Source: Ursus arctos (Eukaryota; Chordata; Mammalia; Carnivora; Ursidae). Taken from it: a DNA stretch of 64,000 nucleotides. The translations under genes were made by a program, and so were the position numbers. Shown in pieces: positions 1 to 11,059 of this stretch (position 1 is the stretch's first letter; each line of letters starts with the position of its first letter). Location: positions 25,385,001 to 25,449,000 of the forward strand of contig NW_026623008.1 in the NCBI RefSeq assembly GCF_023065955.2, written 5' to 3'. The notes beneath the pieces were generated by a model that was not told the DNA's origin, did not search any database, and saw only the letters and a list, made by a program, of their open reading frames with translations.

Positions 1-1285
1 ACAACCAAGACTGGTTTAGACTCATTAGAATGTGAGGCCAAGGCTCTATTCACTTCTCCCAAGGAGCAAGGCAACATGGGGGAAGACTGATGTAGAACAA
101 AGTAGGGGTTCCATGGGGAAGGAGTAAGGCAGGGGTGGGAATGGATCCTGGGGGTAGGCAATCGCCATGTTCTCCACATTTACCAACTCATGTGACAAAG
201 GGGGAACAGGAAATGCTTTGCTTCGAGGCAGAGCACGGGAGAGGTGCAAGGCAGAGCAGAACCTTAGAAGAGAGGATGAGCCTTACACTCACAGGTGTGT
301 GGGGACCTGGATTCCCTTGGGCCCCGGGAGCAACACTCCCTGCTGGTCCTCTCCTCTGCAGCTGGCAGCCAAGCCCTGGTCTATTTGACATCAAACCTTG
401 AGCACATTCCCCTCTCCCTCCATTCTTAAAGATTCTCCTCTGGTTGAGTACTCACGGGAGAAGGGGCTGGCAGCGCGCAAGATAAAGAGAGCCCTAAACA
501 GCGGGGCTCTCTCTGAGCTGCCCACAGATCTTCAAAAGCCTTGGGGCTATCACACACGGCCCCAGTTCTTTAGACAGATCTTTAGCATAATCTTTAGACT
601 GTAAAGGTTAGAGCAAATATTAGTAGAGATAAAAGACCTCCAAAAGAGGAGGAAGAGGTCACTACGATCAAACACTGAGCTACTATGTTTGTCCCTTGCC
701 GCTTGGCCCAGACAAATGACGCACTAAGGCATTTAAAAACACTTGAAAAGGCAAGGGCCCACCCGTGATTTGTTGATCTTTGAGGAATCCTGCAAGTCTG
801 GGAGCGGCTGCATGCCTGGCAACAGGCAAATGTCATTCATATTTTCAAAGTCGTGGAAAGGGTGAGGTCTCTAAGCCACTGTCCGCACCCGGAAAAGCGT
901 ATCCAGTGCCCGTAGGGGCTGGATGCCAAGTGCCCAGATGAGGACTCAAGGCTCACTGTCAAGGCTGCTCAGCACACTTAGAGCAAGTCATGTCATACCG
1001 ACCTGATTTCGTTCTTTGTCAGGGACACTTGAGGATGAGAGCAGGGACATGTGGTAGACACGAGGTCAGGCCCTGGATGCCGCAGCCCTGCCCAGCTACA
1101 CAAAACAGAAAGTCCCAAGTCCCTCAAGCCAACCTCGCTCAGTCTCAGTGGTATATTGGGTGCTATGGAAGCTTCTATCTGCTTCATCATTTGCCTCCTG
1201 CCGGGACAGCCCAGCACGATTCACTGAGGACCCCCAAACAAGGAGGGTCGAGGGGGCTCACGGACTCCTGAGCCCAGCAGTCACG
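1..1285. other. unassigned single-copy DNA
   Basis: I see no recognisable gene or repeat here. Short open frames on both strands lack codon structure, splice context or family resemblance. The stretch 590-850 is AT-richer than its surroundings and not obviously repetitive. Confidence 0.5.
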
Positions 1286-1289
1286 CCCT

Positions 1290-1450
1290 CCCTCATTCCC
1301 CGCCTCACTTACTCACTCAGCCATCCCTCTGCCAGACGTTCACGTGTGCTCACTAAGGGAAAGGAATGATGCCAAAAGTCAGGGATACAGTGAGAACAAG
1401 ACAGACAAGGTCCCTGCCTGCACGGCACCTACAGTCCGGTGGGACCACAC
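1290..1450 (-). mobile_element. L2 LINE 3' fragment
   Basis: The segment reads as the reverse of the L2 3' end: CACTTACTCACTCAGCC, then GGGATACAGTGAGAACAAGACAGACAAGG and CCCTGCCTGCACGGCACCTACAG, matching the familiar antisense L2 order of tail, 'gggatacag-tgaacaagacagac' and 'ccctgccct-ggagcttaca'. It is highly diverged and immobile. Confidence 0.75.
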
Positions 1451-1514
1451 AGGAGGGCCACCGAATCCACTCCCTTACATTTGGACAAGAAGAGTCCTTT
1501 TCAAACATTGAAAT

Positions 1515-1612
1515 ACATCTTATTAAAATGCAGATTCTGGCTGAGTAGATCTGGGATGGACCCGAGATTCTGCATAGCTGATAGACTTCTGGGGAAGCCT
1601 CATGCTGTTCGT
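1515..1612. mobile_element. MER5A-like hAT-Charlie fragment
   Basis: AAATGCAGATTCTGGCTGAG, TAGATCTGGGATGGACCCGAG and ATTCTGCAT resemble the middle of the non-autonomous MER5A DNA transposon. Terminal inverted repeats are not clear. Confidence 0.6.
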
Positions 1613-1977
1613 TACCAGACACACTTCGAGGAGCAAAGGTCTAGAACACCTCGTGTAACAGCATGCGACTTCTCTGTCCGAAGAAGATAAAACCCCAGCC
1701 ACCTGGGCAACCGTCTTGTATCAGATGAGCTCCACTCTCCTCCGCGTCCAGGACTTCTTTCTACCCCCGACCTCACTCCAGCCAACCTCAGGCTGTCTCC
1801 TTTGCAGTCCCGTTGAATCTCTGAGCTCCAAAGAAAACAGAGGAAGAGGATCCAGATATAACCAGTTCCACCAATCCCCACCTGTCTTCCTTTCCTGAAG
1901 CTGCTCGTCCCCAGCACCATCGCTATGGTCACCATTATTACCCTAATCAATCAAGCTCCTCACTGCAAACACCGACG

Positions 1978-2200
1978 GGACACTTACCATAGACCAGGCA
2001 TTGTTCTTAGCATGTTACACAGTGAAATCTCACCAACCAGCCTATGAGGCAGGTCCTGCTAATACGTAGGTACCTGTTAATACTCCCATTTTCCTGATGG
2101 GGGGGGTAGGCACAGAGTGGTTAAGTAACTTGCTCAAGTTCAGAGAGCAGGTACAAAACCGGGCTTCCTGGCTCCAGGGTACATGCTCTCAGCCGTTCTG
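1978..2200 (-). mobile_element. MIR SINE
   Basis: Antisense MIR: 'accaggcattgttcttagcatgttacac', 'cctatgaggcaggtcctgctaat', 'ccattttcctgatgg', 'gcacagagtggttaagtaacttgctcaag' appear in the expected order over most of the element. It carries a G-run near 2100. Confidence 0.85.
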
Positions 2201-2214
2201 CGCAGCACTTGATT

Positions 2215-3340
2215 GGAAAAACTGAAGACCTTGTATTCCTCCACTGTGAATTTCAGCAGAAAGTGCCAAAGCCAAACGGGGGAGAGGCTCTGATCCGTGC
2301 GGCGGGTCTCTGCAGTGGTGCAGTTGGGGCGGAGCAGGGAGGAGAGGAGGCTGAGTACAGGCAGAGAAAGGCAGAGTTAGAATGCACTGACGGGATGGCC
2401 TTGAACTGTTGGTGAGATTAGATCTGCTGTTAAATTGCCTGTAACTTGTGGGTGGATTCAGGGAGCCGAGGGGAGACAGAGGTTTGGAAGCGGGATGACG
2501 CTGTTCTTGCATAAAGAACAGGCACCAAAGAAGACCATTTTTCTGCCTCTGGCAGCAGAAGCTGGAAAGCGATACAGTCTGGGCGTGCATCTGTGGGTAC
2601 CCACAGTCCGAATGGGGAGTTCCCTGCCTCGCTCAGTGCACAGGCCACTCCCACGGGTGCCCTGTCGCTGGTCTGCCTGAAAAGCACCACAGGGAAGGCA
2701 GCCACACATCACTTTGCTCTCCACTCCACTCTCCCTCCCAGCCTTTCTTCAGAGTAAGAATGATGATGCCCTAAAGGTGGAGGGGACACAGGAGATGAAA
2801 ACCCCATGAAAAATGAAATAAATTCATTTAAAATGTATTAAAGAGGCAGTTGTTTACACTATTCTTGTCCCCAAACAATTTCTTAAGCTTAAACTGATTT
2901 TTAAATTTAGCCTTGGGTTTCCGAAACCCACTTTGATCCATTGGCGTAATTGACAATTACATGAAAACAGACTTCACTCTAAATGCACTACCCCTAGCTG
3001 AAGCCTCAGGAGGGTCAGGCCGATAAAAGACCCATTCAATCATCCAGGCCTCAGCCTGGTGCCTGGTGACAGGTGAGCACAGTGGGTGGGCCATCTGAGC
3101 CCTGGCTATTGCTGCGTTCCATGATTTGGAGTGAGCCCAGCACACCCCGCTCCCCCGCCTCGCCCCCCACCGCCAGGCATCTTTGACATGAGCGACCAGC
3201 TCTTGCTTATTCTATGCCAGGAAGGAAACTAATTCCAGGGTCAAAAGAGCCATGACTTTTCCCTCTTCTAAAAATTTTCCATGTAACCTAAAGTTTGTGA
3301 CTTCATTATTCTGGAACTCTCTTGTCCACTTCTGCACAAT
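2215..3340. other. unassigned DNA
   Basis: No gene or clear repeat was found. The part 2810-2970 is AT-rich (TTTAAAATGTATTAAAG and similar) and could be a conserved or old transposon segment. 3140-3175 is C-rich. The open frames present have no splice or family support. Confidence 0.45.
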
Positions 3341-3354
3341 GGAGGACAAAATTG

Positions 3355-3520
3355 ACCTTGGAGTAAAGTGAAAAGAGTCTTGACTCGTCAAGACACCTAG
3401 GCTCTCCCAGTTAAGCCATTCTGTGCTAGGTGAACCTGAGCCAGTAATGTCCCCTCTCTGGACCCTTGTGTCCTAATCTGTACAATAAGGGCATTGGGTT
3501 AAACAGTCTTCAAAAACACT
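3355..3520 (+). mobile_element. MIR SINE
   Basis: Sense MIR with the characteristic run 'gagccagtaatgtcccctctctggacccttgtgtcctaatctgtacaataagggcattgg', equivalent to the 'cctcagtttcctcatctgtaaaatggg' part of MIR. It is strongly diverged. Confidence 0.65.
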
Positions 3521-3659
3521 CACCTTCAGTGAGTTAGTGAGTACTTTGGGTGGAAAGAACTTAGGATGGGGTAGCAGGGTTAGGGCCTGGAGGGTGGCCA
3601 GGGGTCAAATGGAGATAGGGTCTGGGCAGCTGGGACTGTAGCAGCCATACTGGTGGGAC

Positions 3660-4045
3660 CTCATCAACTAGGGAAGCATCTACTCTATGACCCCGCCATT
3701 CTCCCAAGAAATTCTCACACCAGTCCACAGGGGATGCGCACGGGAGTGCACACAGCAGCACAGCTGTGGGCGAGGAGTCAGAGGTCAGCTCGGTGTTCTC
3801 AGAGGTCAGCTGGGTGTTCCAAAAGCAGTGGAAGTGATGAAACCCGGTACATGCTCAACAGAGTGGACAGAAGGTGACACAGTGCTGAGTGAAAAGATAG
3901 GAAATAGGACAAGACCTTTGGCACGGTACCACGTCTATAGATTAAGACAATCCTTATTTTCCAAGGTAACATAGGAATTCAAGAATATACATAAATATAA
4001 TCATGTGGTTGCCTTTACCAAGGAGGGGATTAGAGAGCAAGGAGC
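3660..4045 (+). mobile_element. old L1 (L1M-type) 3' fragment
   Basis: 'tctatgaccccgccattctcccaagaaattctcacacc' matches the L1 ORF2/3' region 'tatgacccagcaattc', and later 'cacagtgctgagtgaaaagatag' and 'catgtggttgcctttacc' follow in L1 order. No coding potential remains. Confidence 0.6.
3779..3820. repeat. tandem duplication of 21 bp, two copies
   Basis: CAGAGGTCAGCTCGGTGTTCT (3779-3799) is followed directly by the same unit with two changes (3800-3820). It lies inside the old L1M fragment and is a local duplication. Confidence 0.9.
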
Positions 4046-4059
4046 ACGCACAAATAAAT

Positions 4060-5095
4060 GAAATCAGAGTGGCCTTCTGTGGATCACGACATTAGCACCC
4101 ACAGAGCAAGGAGTGTTGTGATAACTTGACCCTTTGTCCCTGTGATCCAAAAAAGAACCCCGAACAAGACAAAACAAAATCCCGCTCTCACAATGAAAAG
4201 TGTTCCTCACTGTATCCTGCAGGTGATAGGAAACAACAAGTTTTTTGGTTCTTTTTTTGTTCTGTTTTTTATTTTTTAAGCAGGAGGGGTCGATAAAATT
4301 TTATTTACATTTTAGAACAATTTCTCAGGTGGCTCTGGGGAGAATCAATTGGGGGAGAGAATGTCTGGGGCCGGGGAGACCAGTGAGGGGGCCGCAGCCA
4401 AGTCTGGGAGTAAATGGTAAGACTGGAATGAAGGTCATGGCTGGGTGGGGTCCAAGATGGGGAGGGGCAAGGGAGCCTTTGAGGAAGGGATGAGCTTGTG
4501 AGCTGGCGGGTCACCCAGTGGTTCCCAGGGAAGGCTAGCTCTGGTATAAGGAACAGTATGGACCCATCCAGAATCAGGGGCAGAGGAGGTAACAAGGACA
4601 GAGGCCCCAAGAGCCCAGACTCTTTGGAAGAACTCACTGGGAGGCCCAGGGCCCAGAGGGAGAGTTCCAGAAGCAGTGTTAAGAGATGCCCTCAAACAGG
4701 GTACCTGGAGCAGGGAAATAGGGCAAGTGCAGCGTGGTGGAAGAGGACACTGTTGTGAGCCCGCTCACATTGGCTCAGGAATTCCGCCATGGTGGGGGTA
4801 TTCACACCGTAGACACCGGCAGACGCTTACCGACCAGAGTTCTTTCTTTTTCCCCAGAGAGCTGGTTAACAAGCTGTCCTCAGACTCGTTCCCCCAGCCT
4901 CCTTCACCCACATGTGGAGACCAAGGCTTGGGCGTGGGGAGACAGGACAGGCCTGGGAAGAGCTCTCCACAGCACGAGACTCTGGCACAGGCAGGCAGGA
5001 CAGAGCTCTGCCAGCTGGAGCTGCAGGGGGGGCTGGAGGAGACACTGAGGCAGCTCGCCTGGGGCTCATCAGACTCGAGAACTCAGCCGAGGAAC
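4060..5095. other. unassigned, G-rich single-copy DNA
   Basis: No repeat or gene was recognised. Open frames on both strands at 4300-5160 overlap each other and show no family resemblance. A strong acceptor-like tract and a promoter-like cluster within or beside it are listed separately. Confidence 0.45.
4840..4857 (+). other. acceptor-like polypyrimidine tract plus AG
   Basis: TTCTTTCTTTTTCCCCAG followed by AGAGCTGG is close to an ideal mammalian 3' splice site. The following about 200 bp are open in one frame, but no convincing donor or conserved peptide follows. If used, it is more likely to belong to a non-coding transcript. Confidence 0.25.
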
Positions 5096-5098
5096 GTC

Positions 5099-5177
5099 AT
5101 TGGCCAATTGAAAAAACTGGCTTCTGGGCAGTGGCCAATCAAGTGGGGAGAGATGTAACTTTTATTTTGTCACGTGA
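5099..5177. promoter_or_regulatory. CCAAT/E-box cluster, possible promoter or enhancer
   Basis: A perfect 10-bp palindrome ATTGGCCAAT (5099-5108) contains two opposed CCAAT boxes. A third, GGCCAATCA, lies at 5133-5141, and TCACGTGA, a palindromic E-box (USF/MiT-type site), at 5170-5177. Spacing of about 30 bp between CCAAT motifs is typical of NF-Y-bound promoters. No CpG island is evident, and chance occurrence cannot be excluded. Confidence 0.35.
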
Positions 5178-5344
5178 TGGATAGTTATTAGTATTTCATT
5201 GTTGCAGAATAGACAGAACCATGACTTCTGCTTTGCAATTTGCATAGCAGGTTTCCTGTGCTCCGGGCAATTTGTATCATATTTCTAACACTTAAAAATG
5301 GCTCCCTTTTGGGAACTTAGGAGTGAAGGGAACATAGGCCCCTT

Positions 5345-5460
5345 TCTCCATCTTAAGTATTGTTTATAATGATATTGATAATAATGACATCTTGTAAATG
5401 TTTCCCATGTACCAGGCACCATACAAAATATTTCACATGCATTTTGCCCTGTGAGAATTA
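5345..5460 (-). mobile_element. MIR SINE fragment
   Basis: 'tgataataatgacatcttgtaaatg-tttcccatgtaccaggcacc' followed by 'caaaatatttcacatgcattttgccctgtgagaa' is antisense MIR. The rest of the element is displaced or lost at the adjacent SINE insertion. Confidence 0.65.
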
Positions 5461-5474
5461 CTATTATTTTTTTA

Positions 5475-5684
5475 TTTTTATTTTTTATTTTTTTTTAAAG
5501 ATTTTATTTATTTATTTGACAGAGAGAGAGACAGCCAGCGAGAGAGGGAACACAAGCAGGGGGAGTGGGAGAGGGAGAAGCAGGCTCCCAGCAGAGGAGC
5601 CTGATGTGGGGCTCGATCCCAGAACGCCAGGATCACGCCCTGAGCCAAAGGCAGACGCTTAACCGCTGTGCCACCCAGGTGCCC
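5475..5684 (-). mobile_element. ursid-type SINEC (tRNA-derived SINE)
   Basis: Full-length SINE in reverse: T-rich tail, AGATTTTATTTATTTATTTG, GAGAGAGGGAACACAAGCAG, then the tRNA-like head ending CCACCCAGGTGCCCC. It is flanked by a perfect 14-bp TSD CTATTATTTTTTTA (5461-5474 and 5685-5698). Confidence 0.95.
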
Positions 5685-5829
5685 CTATTATTTTTTTAAA
5701 ACTATGTTTAATTCTAATATACCATAACATGATCATTAGAAACAAGCACATCCTTCAGAGAAGATGCAAATACCTCAAAATGTTAACAGTAGTTGTATCT
5801 GGATAGTGAAAGTAGGGCCGGTTTTGTTT

Positions 5830-6060
5830 ATTCTGTCCCCCGCCCCCCATCCCGGCTTTCCTGAGAAATAAATTGACACTTACCACTGTATGAGTTTAAA
5901 TCCTATGCCATGATGGCTTGATTTACATATAGTGTAAAAGGATGACCACAATAGACTCAGCTAACATGCATCTTCTCATATAAATACAATAAAAAGAAAA
6001 AAAGAAAAAAACACCCTTTTTTCCCTTGTGATGAGAATAGTATTAGTTCTCCCAATCATA
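5830..6060 (-). mobile_element. L1 3' UTR fragment
   Basis: 'cctgagaaataaattgacacttaccactgtatgagttta', 'catgatggcttgatttacatatagtgtaaaaggatgacc' and 'ttttttcccttgtgatgagaatag' match the antisense 3' UTR of old L1M elements. It probably belongs with the ORF2 remnant that follows, with an internal deletion between them. Confidence 0.7.
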
Positions 6061-6064
6061 AACA

Positions 6065-8428
6065 TCAAACACCTTTTTATTTATTTGTGTCTTCTTCGTT
6101 CCTTCCTTCGTCACTGTCTTGTAATTTTCAGGAGTAGAGGTCTTCCACCTTGTTCGTTAAATTTATCCCTCAGTATTTGATTGGTTTCGATGCTCTTGTA
6201 AATGGCATTGATTTCTTTCTTTTTCAGAAAATTCATTGTTCGTGTAGAGAAATGCTACTGATTTTTTTATGGTAATTTTGCATCCTGCAATTTTACTGAA
6301 TTCATTGACGAAACAGTTTTTTTGGTTGGGTCTTGAAGATTTTTCTCTATATAAAATCACGTCACCTGCAAATAGAGACAATCATACTTCTCCCTTTCCA
6401 ATTCTGTCTGATAGCTTTTATTTCTTTTTCTTGTCTCATTGTTCTAGCTCGGACTTCCAGTACCACTTTAAATTGAAGTGGTAGAAGTGGACACCCTTGT
6501 TCTGGATCGGAGAGGAAAAGTTTTCGACTTTCCACCATTCAGTATGACGTTAGCCGTGGGTTTGTCATATATGGCCTTTATCACGCTGAAATATGTTCCT
6601 TCTATGCCTGATTTGTTAAGAGTTTTTATCATGAATGGACGTTGAATTTTGTCAAATGCTTTTTCTGCATCTCCTGAGATAATAATGGTTCCTTTCTTTC
6701 ATTCTGTTAATGCAATGTATCTTATTGATTGATCTGCGTACATTGAACCATCCTTGCATCCAAGAGATAAACCCCCCTTGATCATGGTGAATAATACTTT
6801 TCATGAACTGCTGAATTCAGTTTGCTAGTATTTCATTGAGAACTTTTGCAGCTATATTCCTCAGAGATGCCGGCCTATAGCTTTTTTTTCTAATAGCACC
6901 CTTTTCTGGTTTGGGTATCAGGAGCACACATTTACTCATCATAAAATGAGTTTGGGAGTGCTCCATTTTCTTCAATTTTTTTTGGAAGAATTTACAAATG
7001 ATGGTTGTTAGTTCTTCTTTAAATGTTTGGTAAAATTCACCAGGGAAGCCATCTGGTCCTGGGCTTCTCTTCACTGGGAGATATTTGGTTACTGATTCAA
7101 TATTCTTTCTAGGAATTGTTCTATTCAGATTTTCTATTTCTTCCTAATTCAGTCTTGTTAAGTTGCATGTTTCTTTCTTTTTTTTTCTAAGATTTTATTT
7201 TTTTATTTGACAGAGAGCGAGATAGCCAGCGAGAGAGCGAACAAAAGCAGCAGGAGTGGGAGAGGAAGAAGCAGGCTCCCAGCAGAGGAGCCCGATGCGG
7301 GCTCGATCTCAGATGCCGGGATCACGCCCTGAGCCAAAGGCAGATGCTTAACGACTGAGCCACCCAGGCGCCCCACAAGTTGCATGTTTCTAAGATTTTT
7401 CCCATTTCTTCTAGGTTTGGCATATAGTTGTTCATCGTAGCCTCTTATTTAATTTCTGTGATAGCTGCTGTAACTTTTTTTCATTTATAATTTTGTTGAT
7501 TTGGGTCATTTCTCTTTTTTTCTTTGGTTAGACTAGCCAGGGGGTTTTCAATCCTGTTTATCTTTTCAGAGGATCAATTCTTTATCTGGTTAATTTTGTC
7601 TAATGTTTTGCTGTCTCTGTTTCATTTATTTGTGCTCTAATCTTTATTATTTCGTTTCTTCTGCTAACTTTGAGCTCAGTTTGTTCTTTTTCTAGTCATT
7701 TCAGGTGTAGCGTTAGTTTGTTTTTTGCAGATCTTTCTTGACTCTTAACGCAGGCATTTATTGCTACGAACTTCCCTCTTAGAGCTGCTTTTGCTGCATC
7801 CCACAAATTCCAGGATGTTGTGCTTCCATTTTTGTTTGTCTCAAGAAACCACTTTATTTCCCCTTTAATTGCTTCTCTGATCCACTGATCCATTGTTCAG
7901 GAGAGTGTTGTTTAATTTATATGTGTTGGTAAATTTTCCAGTTTTCACCTTGCTATTTATGTCTAGTTTCATGCCATTTGTGGTTAGAGAAGATACTTGG
8001 TATGATTTCAGTCTTTTTGAATTTACTAAGACTTTTTTTGTCACCTAACATATGGTCTATCCTAGAAAATGTTTCATGTTTACTTGAGAAGAATATGTGT
8101 TCTGCTATTGTCGGATAGAGTGTTCCGTATAAGTCTGTTCGATCTATTTGGTATATAGTGTTCACATCTGCTGTTTTCTTATTGATTCTCTGTCTGGGTG
8201 ATCTATCCATTGTTGAGAGTTAGGTATTAAAGTCCCCAGCTATTATGGTATTACTGTTTATTTCTCCTTTTAGCTCTGTTAGTGTTTGCTTTATATATTT
8301 AGGTGTTCTACTGTGGAGCACATAAATATTTATAATTGTTATATCTTCTTGATATATAAGCCCCCTTCATCATTACATAATGACCTTCTTTGTCTCTTTT
8401 TACCATCTTTAGTTTAAAGTAGAAGCTC
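6065..8428 (-). pseudogene. L1 ORF2 remnant (reverse transcriptase and endonuclease)
   Basis: Read on the minus strand, this is a decayed L1 ORF2. From the high-coordinate end come endonuclease sequence (8210-7953, containing TFSRIDHMLGDKKSLSKFKK), then linker, then the reverse transcriptase start SPGPDGFPGEFYQTFKEEL (about 7070-7015) and LIPKPEKG, YRPASLRNIAAKVLNEILAN. The catalytic box appears at 6381-6340 as LFAGDVILY where active L1s have FADD, so one catalytic aspartate is lost. Several stops and frameshifts break the frame. The N-terminal part of the endonuclease and the ORF2 C-terminus are missing. A SINE sits inside at 7175-7376. It is surely inactive. Confidence 0.9.
7175..7376 (-). 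mobile_element. ursid-type SINEC inserted in L1
   Basis: Reverse SINE with tail, GAGAGAGCGAACAAAAGCAG and CCACCCAGGCGCCCC head. It has a perfect 15-bp TSD AAGTTGCATGTTTCT (7160-7174 and 7377-7391). It interrupts the ORF2 remnant and so postdates it. Confidence 0.95.
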
Positions 8429-9965
8429 TGAGGACAGGGATGGGGATGTGTGCCACTGGCTGAGAGCAGCTGGAGAGGACTGCTGGCTTGGTTCCCTGAC
8501 CAAGTGAGGCTGTAGGATGGGCTCCAAGGTTGCCTAGATTCTCTAGTCAGGTTAGTTACTAGATGGTTGGGGCTGGTACTATATTCAGTACTAAATGGGG
8601 CTATGAGTTAACTTTCCTCCCTGGCAGGGTAGCAGGATGGAACTCAGAGCCATCATTTGGGGACCTGAATCAGGCCAGAGTGTGCACTGAATTTCCTGGT
8701 CAGGCAAAGCCACTGATTTTGCTCTGCAGATGAAGTAAGACATGGGATATGTTCTCTGTTCAAATGCCGCTGTACGTGGGGTTGTCAAATGGGCTACGGA
8801 CTTTCCTGTGTACTACGGGTAGGTTCCCTGGTAGAACAGGCTGAAGTGTTCAGCAATGAGTGGGGCTATGAATCACATTCCCTGCCTGGGCACAGTGGGA
8901 GAAGCAGCTTTAAAGCTGGTAGAGCTCTTCGTTGATCGTCTTAATCAAGTTGACCCATATCCCAAGTTCTCTGACTGAACAGGGCCACTGGCCTTGCTCT
9001 GCAAACTATCGTATCTGCCTGCCCAACTCTAGGCTCAAGTCCCCACTGGGCCACACAGCTTCCAGGAGGTTCACCAGCCCTTCTGGTCAGAAGGGGCCAG
9101 AAAATACTCTTCACAGTCGGTGGGGCTATATCACAGCTCCCCTGGCTGGTAGGGAGGGGAGGAGCTGCTCCAGGCTACTCTCAATTTCCCAAACAGGCTC
9201 TGGGTTTGGGTGGGGCCAGGAGCTACCTTCAGCCTTGGCTGTGAATTAATTCTCCTGTCTGTGCATAGCCCAGGAACACTACCCTCTGTACTGGGGGCAA
9301 TTGGCTGCCTGCCTGCCTCTCCACTCTAGAGCAGTTGGGCCACCTTGCTTCCAGGAGCTGTCACCAGCCCTTCTGGTCCGATGGGGCTGGAAGGTACTCT
9401 TCACAGTGGCTGAGGCTGTGACTTCGCACCTTGCCTGACATGGGCACACCAGGCTCCAGGGCCTGCAAAACTCCTCATGAGGCTCTGAATCAGGCAGATC
9501 TGCTCTCTGCCACATTCCCCGGTCAGAGTGCCCCTCTGACTTGGTTGTGCAAAGCCTATGGTTTGGATTACTACTTGGCCACTGCAGGTTGGAACTTGGT
9601 CTGCCAAGATCCATGGCTAGTTGTTCCGAGCCCCTCCCCCCTCTCCATCACAGTCAGATTTCCAATGTTGAGCCCCACAGATTCCCCTGTGACGCCAGTG
9701 GTGTGAGATCAGAGTAGGGGTTCCTACAAAAAGACCCACAATGTTGGGGGGGGATGCTGGTTGTCCCCACTGGGTCTCCCACTGGAGGACACCTCTTGAC
9801 ATGGTGCTGGGCTGGCATGAGGGGAAGTGCAATGCAGTCATTGCGTAGCCATGTCTCTTACCCTTCTAATGTAGTCTGTCTTGGTTTCAGTGGTGCAGTG
9901 AGTGTTCAGCCTCATCCCTGTGTTCTAGGATTCTAGGGGTGTCTTGTTCTCGAATAGTTGTTTAG
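8429..9965 (-). mobile_element. L1 5' UTR-like segment
   Basis: About 1.5 kb of GC-balanced sequence abuts the truncated ORF2. It holds internally repeated phrases such as 'ggggctatgagttaactttcctccctgg', 'ggggctatgaatcacattccctgcctgggc', 'ggggctatatcacagctcccctggctgg' and 'ggggctggaaggtactcttcacagtggctgaggctgtgac'. The composition, the internal repetition and the position upstream of ORF2 (minus-strand sense) fit the 5' UTR of an old mammalian L1. ORF1 is absent between the two. Confidence 0.6.
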
Positions 9966-10039
9966 TTGTCTTCTTGTGAGGGGAAGTAAAGTCAGGAACA
10001 ATCTATATAGTCACATTGGTGATGTCACTCTCCACTCTG

Positions 10040-10200
10040 TGAGAACTGCTATTCTCACTCTCCATTATTCTCATTTTATGGCAAATGAAATTGAGGCTCA
10101 GAGAGGTTAAGTAACAGCTTAGGGTCACATAACAAGGAGAGGACAGAACTGAACTGACCTTGAGTCAGCTTGCTCTTAACTTTTGTAATGCTATTTGCCT
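10040..10200 (-). mobile_element. MIR SINE
   Basis: 'cattttatggcaaatgaaattgaggctcagagaggttaagtaacagcttagggtcacataacaaggagaggacagaactgaac' is a clear antisense MIR core and head. Confidence 0.85.
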
Positions 10201-10424
10201 CTTTTTCTAGATGCTTCTCACTTTGGGAGCCAGATAGAAAGTTTTTGTCAGACCAGCATCTCTTCTATCATTCCTTCTTTCCATCCCTGAAATTCTTCTT
10301 TCCTATTCCTCTGATCCGAACAACAAAATGCAAGCTGCAGTCTTCCAAAGGCTTTTGGCAAAAGACAGTGTTGCCTGAGCAGGACAGGAAGTCTTGAGTC
10401 TGGCCTCACCCACAAACATTTGTG

Positions 10425-10640
10425 CATCTAATCTGGGGACTGGCACACATTTTCTGTAAAGGGCCAGATAATAAATACTTAGGCTTTGCAGGCCATATGG
10501 TCTTTGTTGTAATGACTCAGCTCTGCTGTTATAGCATGAAAACAGCCAAAGACAGTATGTTAATGAAAGGGCATAGCTGTGTTTCGATAAAACTTTATTT
10601 GCAAAAATAGACAGTTGGTCAGATTTGGTCCACAGGTCCT
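10425..10640 (+). mobile_element. hAT-type non-autonomous DNA transposon (MER1 group)
   Basis: TTTTCTGTAAAGGGCCAGATA, 'aggctttgcaggccatatggtct', 'gctgtgtttcgataaaactttatttgcaaaaatagac' and 'ggtcagatttggtccacaggtcctag' follow the order of a common mammalian MER1-group hAT element. The exact subfamily name is uncertain. Confidence 0.75.
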
Positions 10641-10849
10641 AGTTGCTTAGGAAATGAGAGAAAGAGCTCAACACTGCTAACGGGGCTGCTGGTGGGGAAG
10701 GCTTTAGCTTGGGTTGCTGCCTGGAACAAGTCAGCTCTGGCCACCCTTGTCAAAGGAGCTTGAGGTGGCCAAGAGTCCAGTGAAGAACACCGTATCTGAA
10801 GCAGGGAAGATAAATTTCAATTTGATTCTTTGGTCCTTTGCCTGCCTAA

Positions 10850-10960
10850 CTTATATTTTTCTTCTGACTCAGCACATTTATCAAGTCCTATGTGACAGAA
10901 CTTCCCATTCATTACTTCATGTAATCCTCATGCCATCCTTATAGGGTCAAAGTCACATTG
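10850..10960 (-). mobile_element. possible MIR fragment
   Basis: 'cacatttatcaagtcctatgtgacagaacttcccattcattacttcatgtaatcctcatgccatccttatagggtc' resembles antisense MIR (CTTCATGTAATCCTCATG, CCTTATAGGG) but is very diverged. Confidence 0.4.
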
Positions 10961-11059
10961 GTCAACCTTGACAATAGACTTTTAAGCCAGATTTGCCCAT
11001 TTCAACCAGGGACAGGTAAACTTGGGCCTTGGGCATTCCAGACTCTTACGACATGCCTT

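Noticed and set aside
4840..5080. Acceptor-like tract followed by an open stretch as a coding exon
   Set aside because: No convincing donor follows and the frames are low-complexity. Kept only as a splice-like signal.
5360..5662. Recurring peptide with RGSGRGRSRL and PDVGLDP, found at many loci
   Set aside because: It is the translated body of the SINEC element, seen at every copy, not a protein family.
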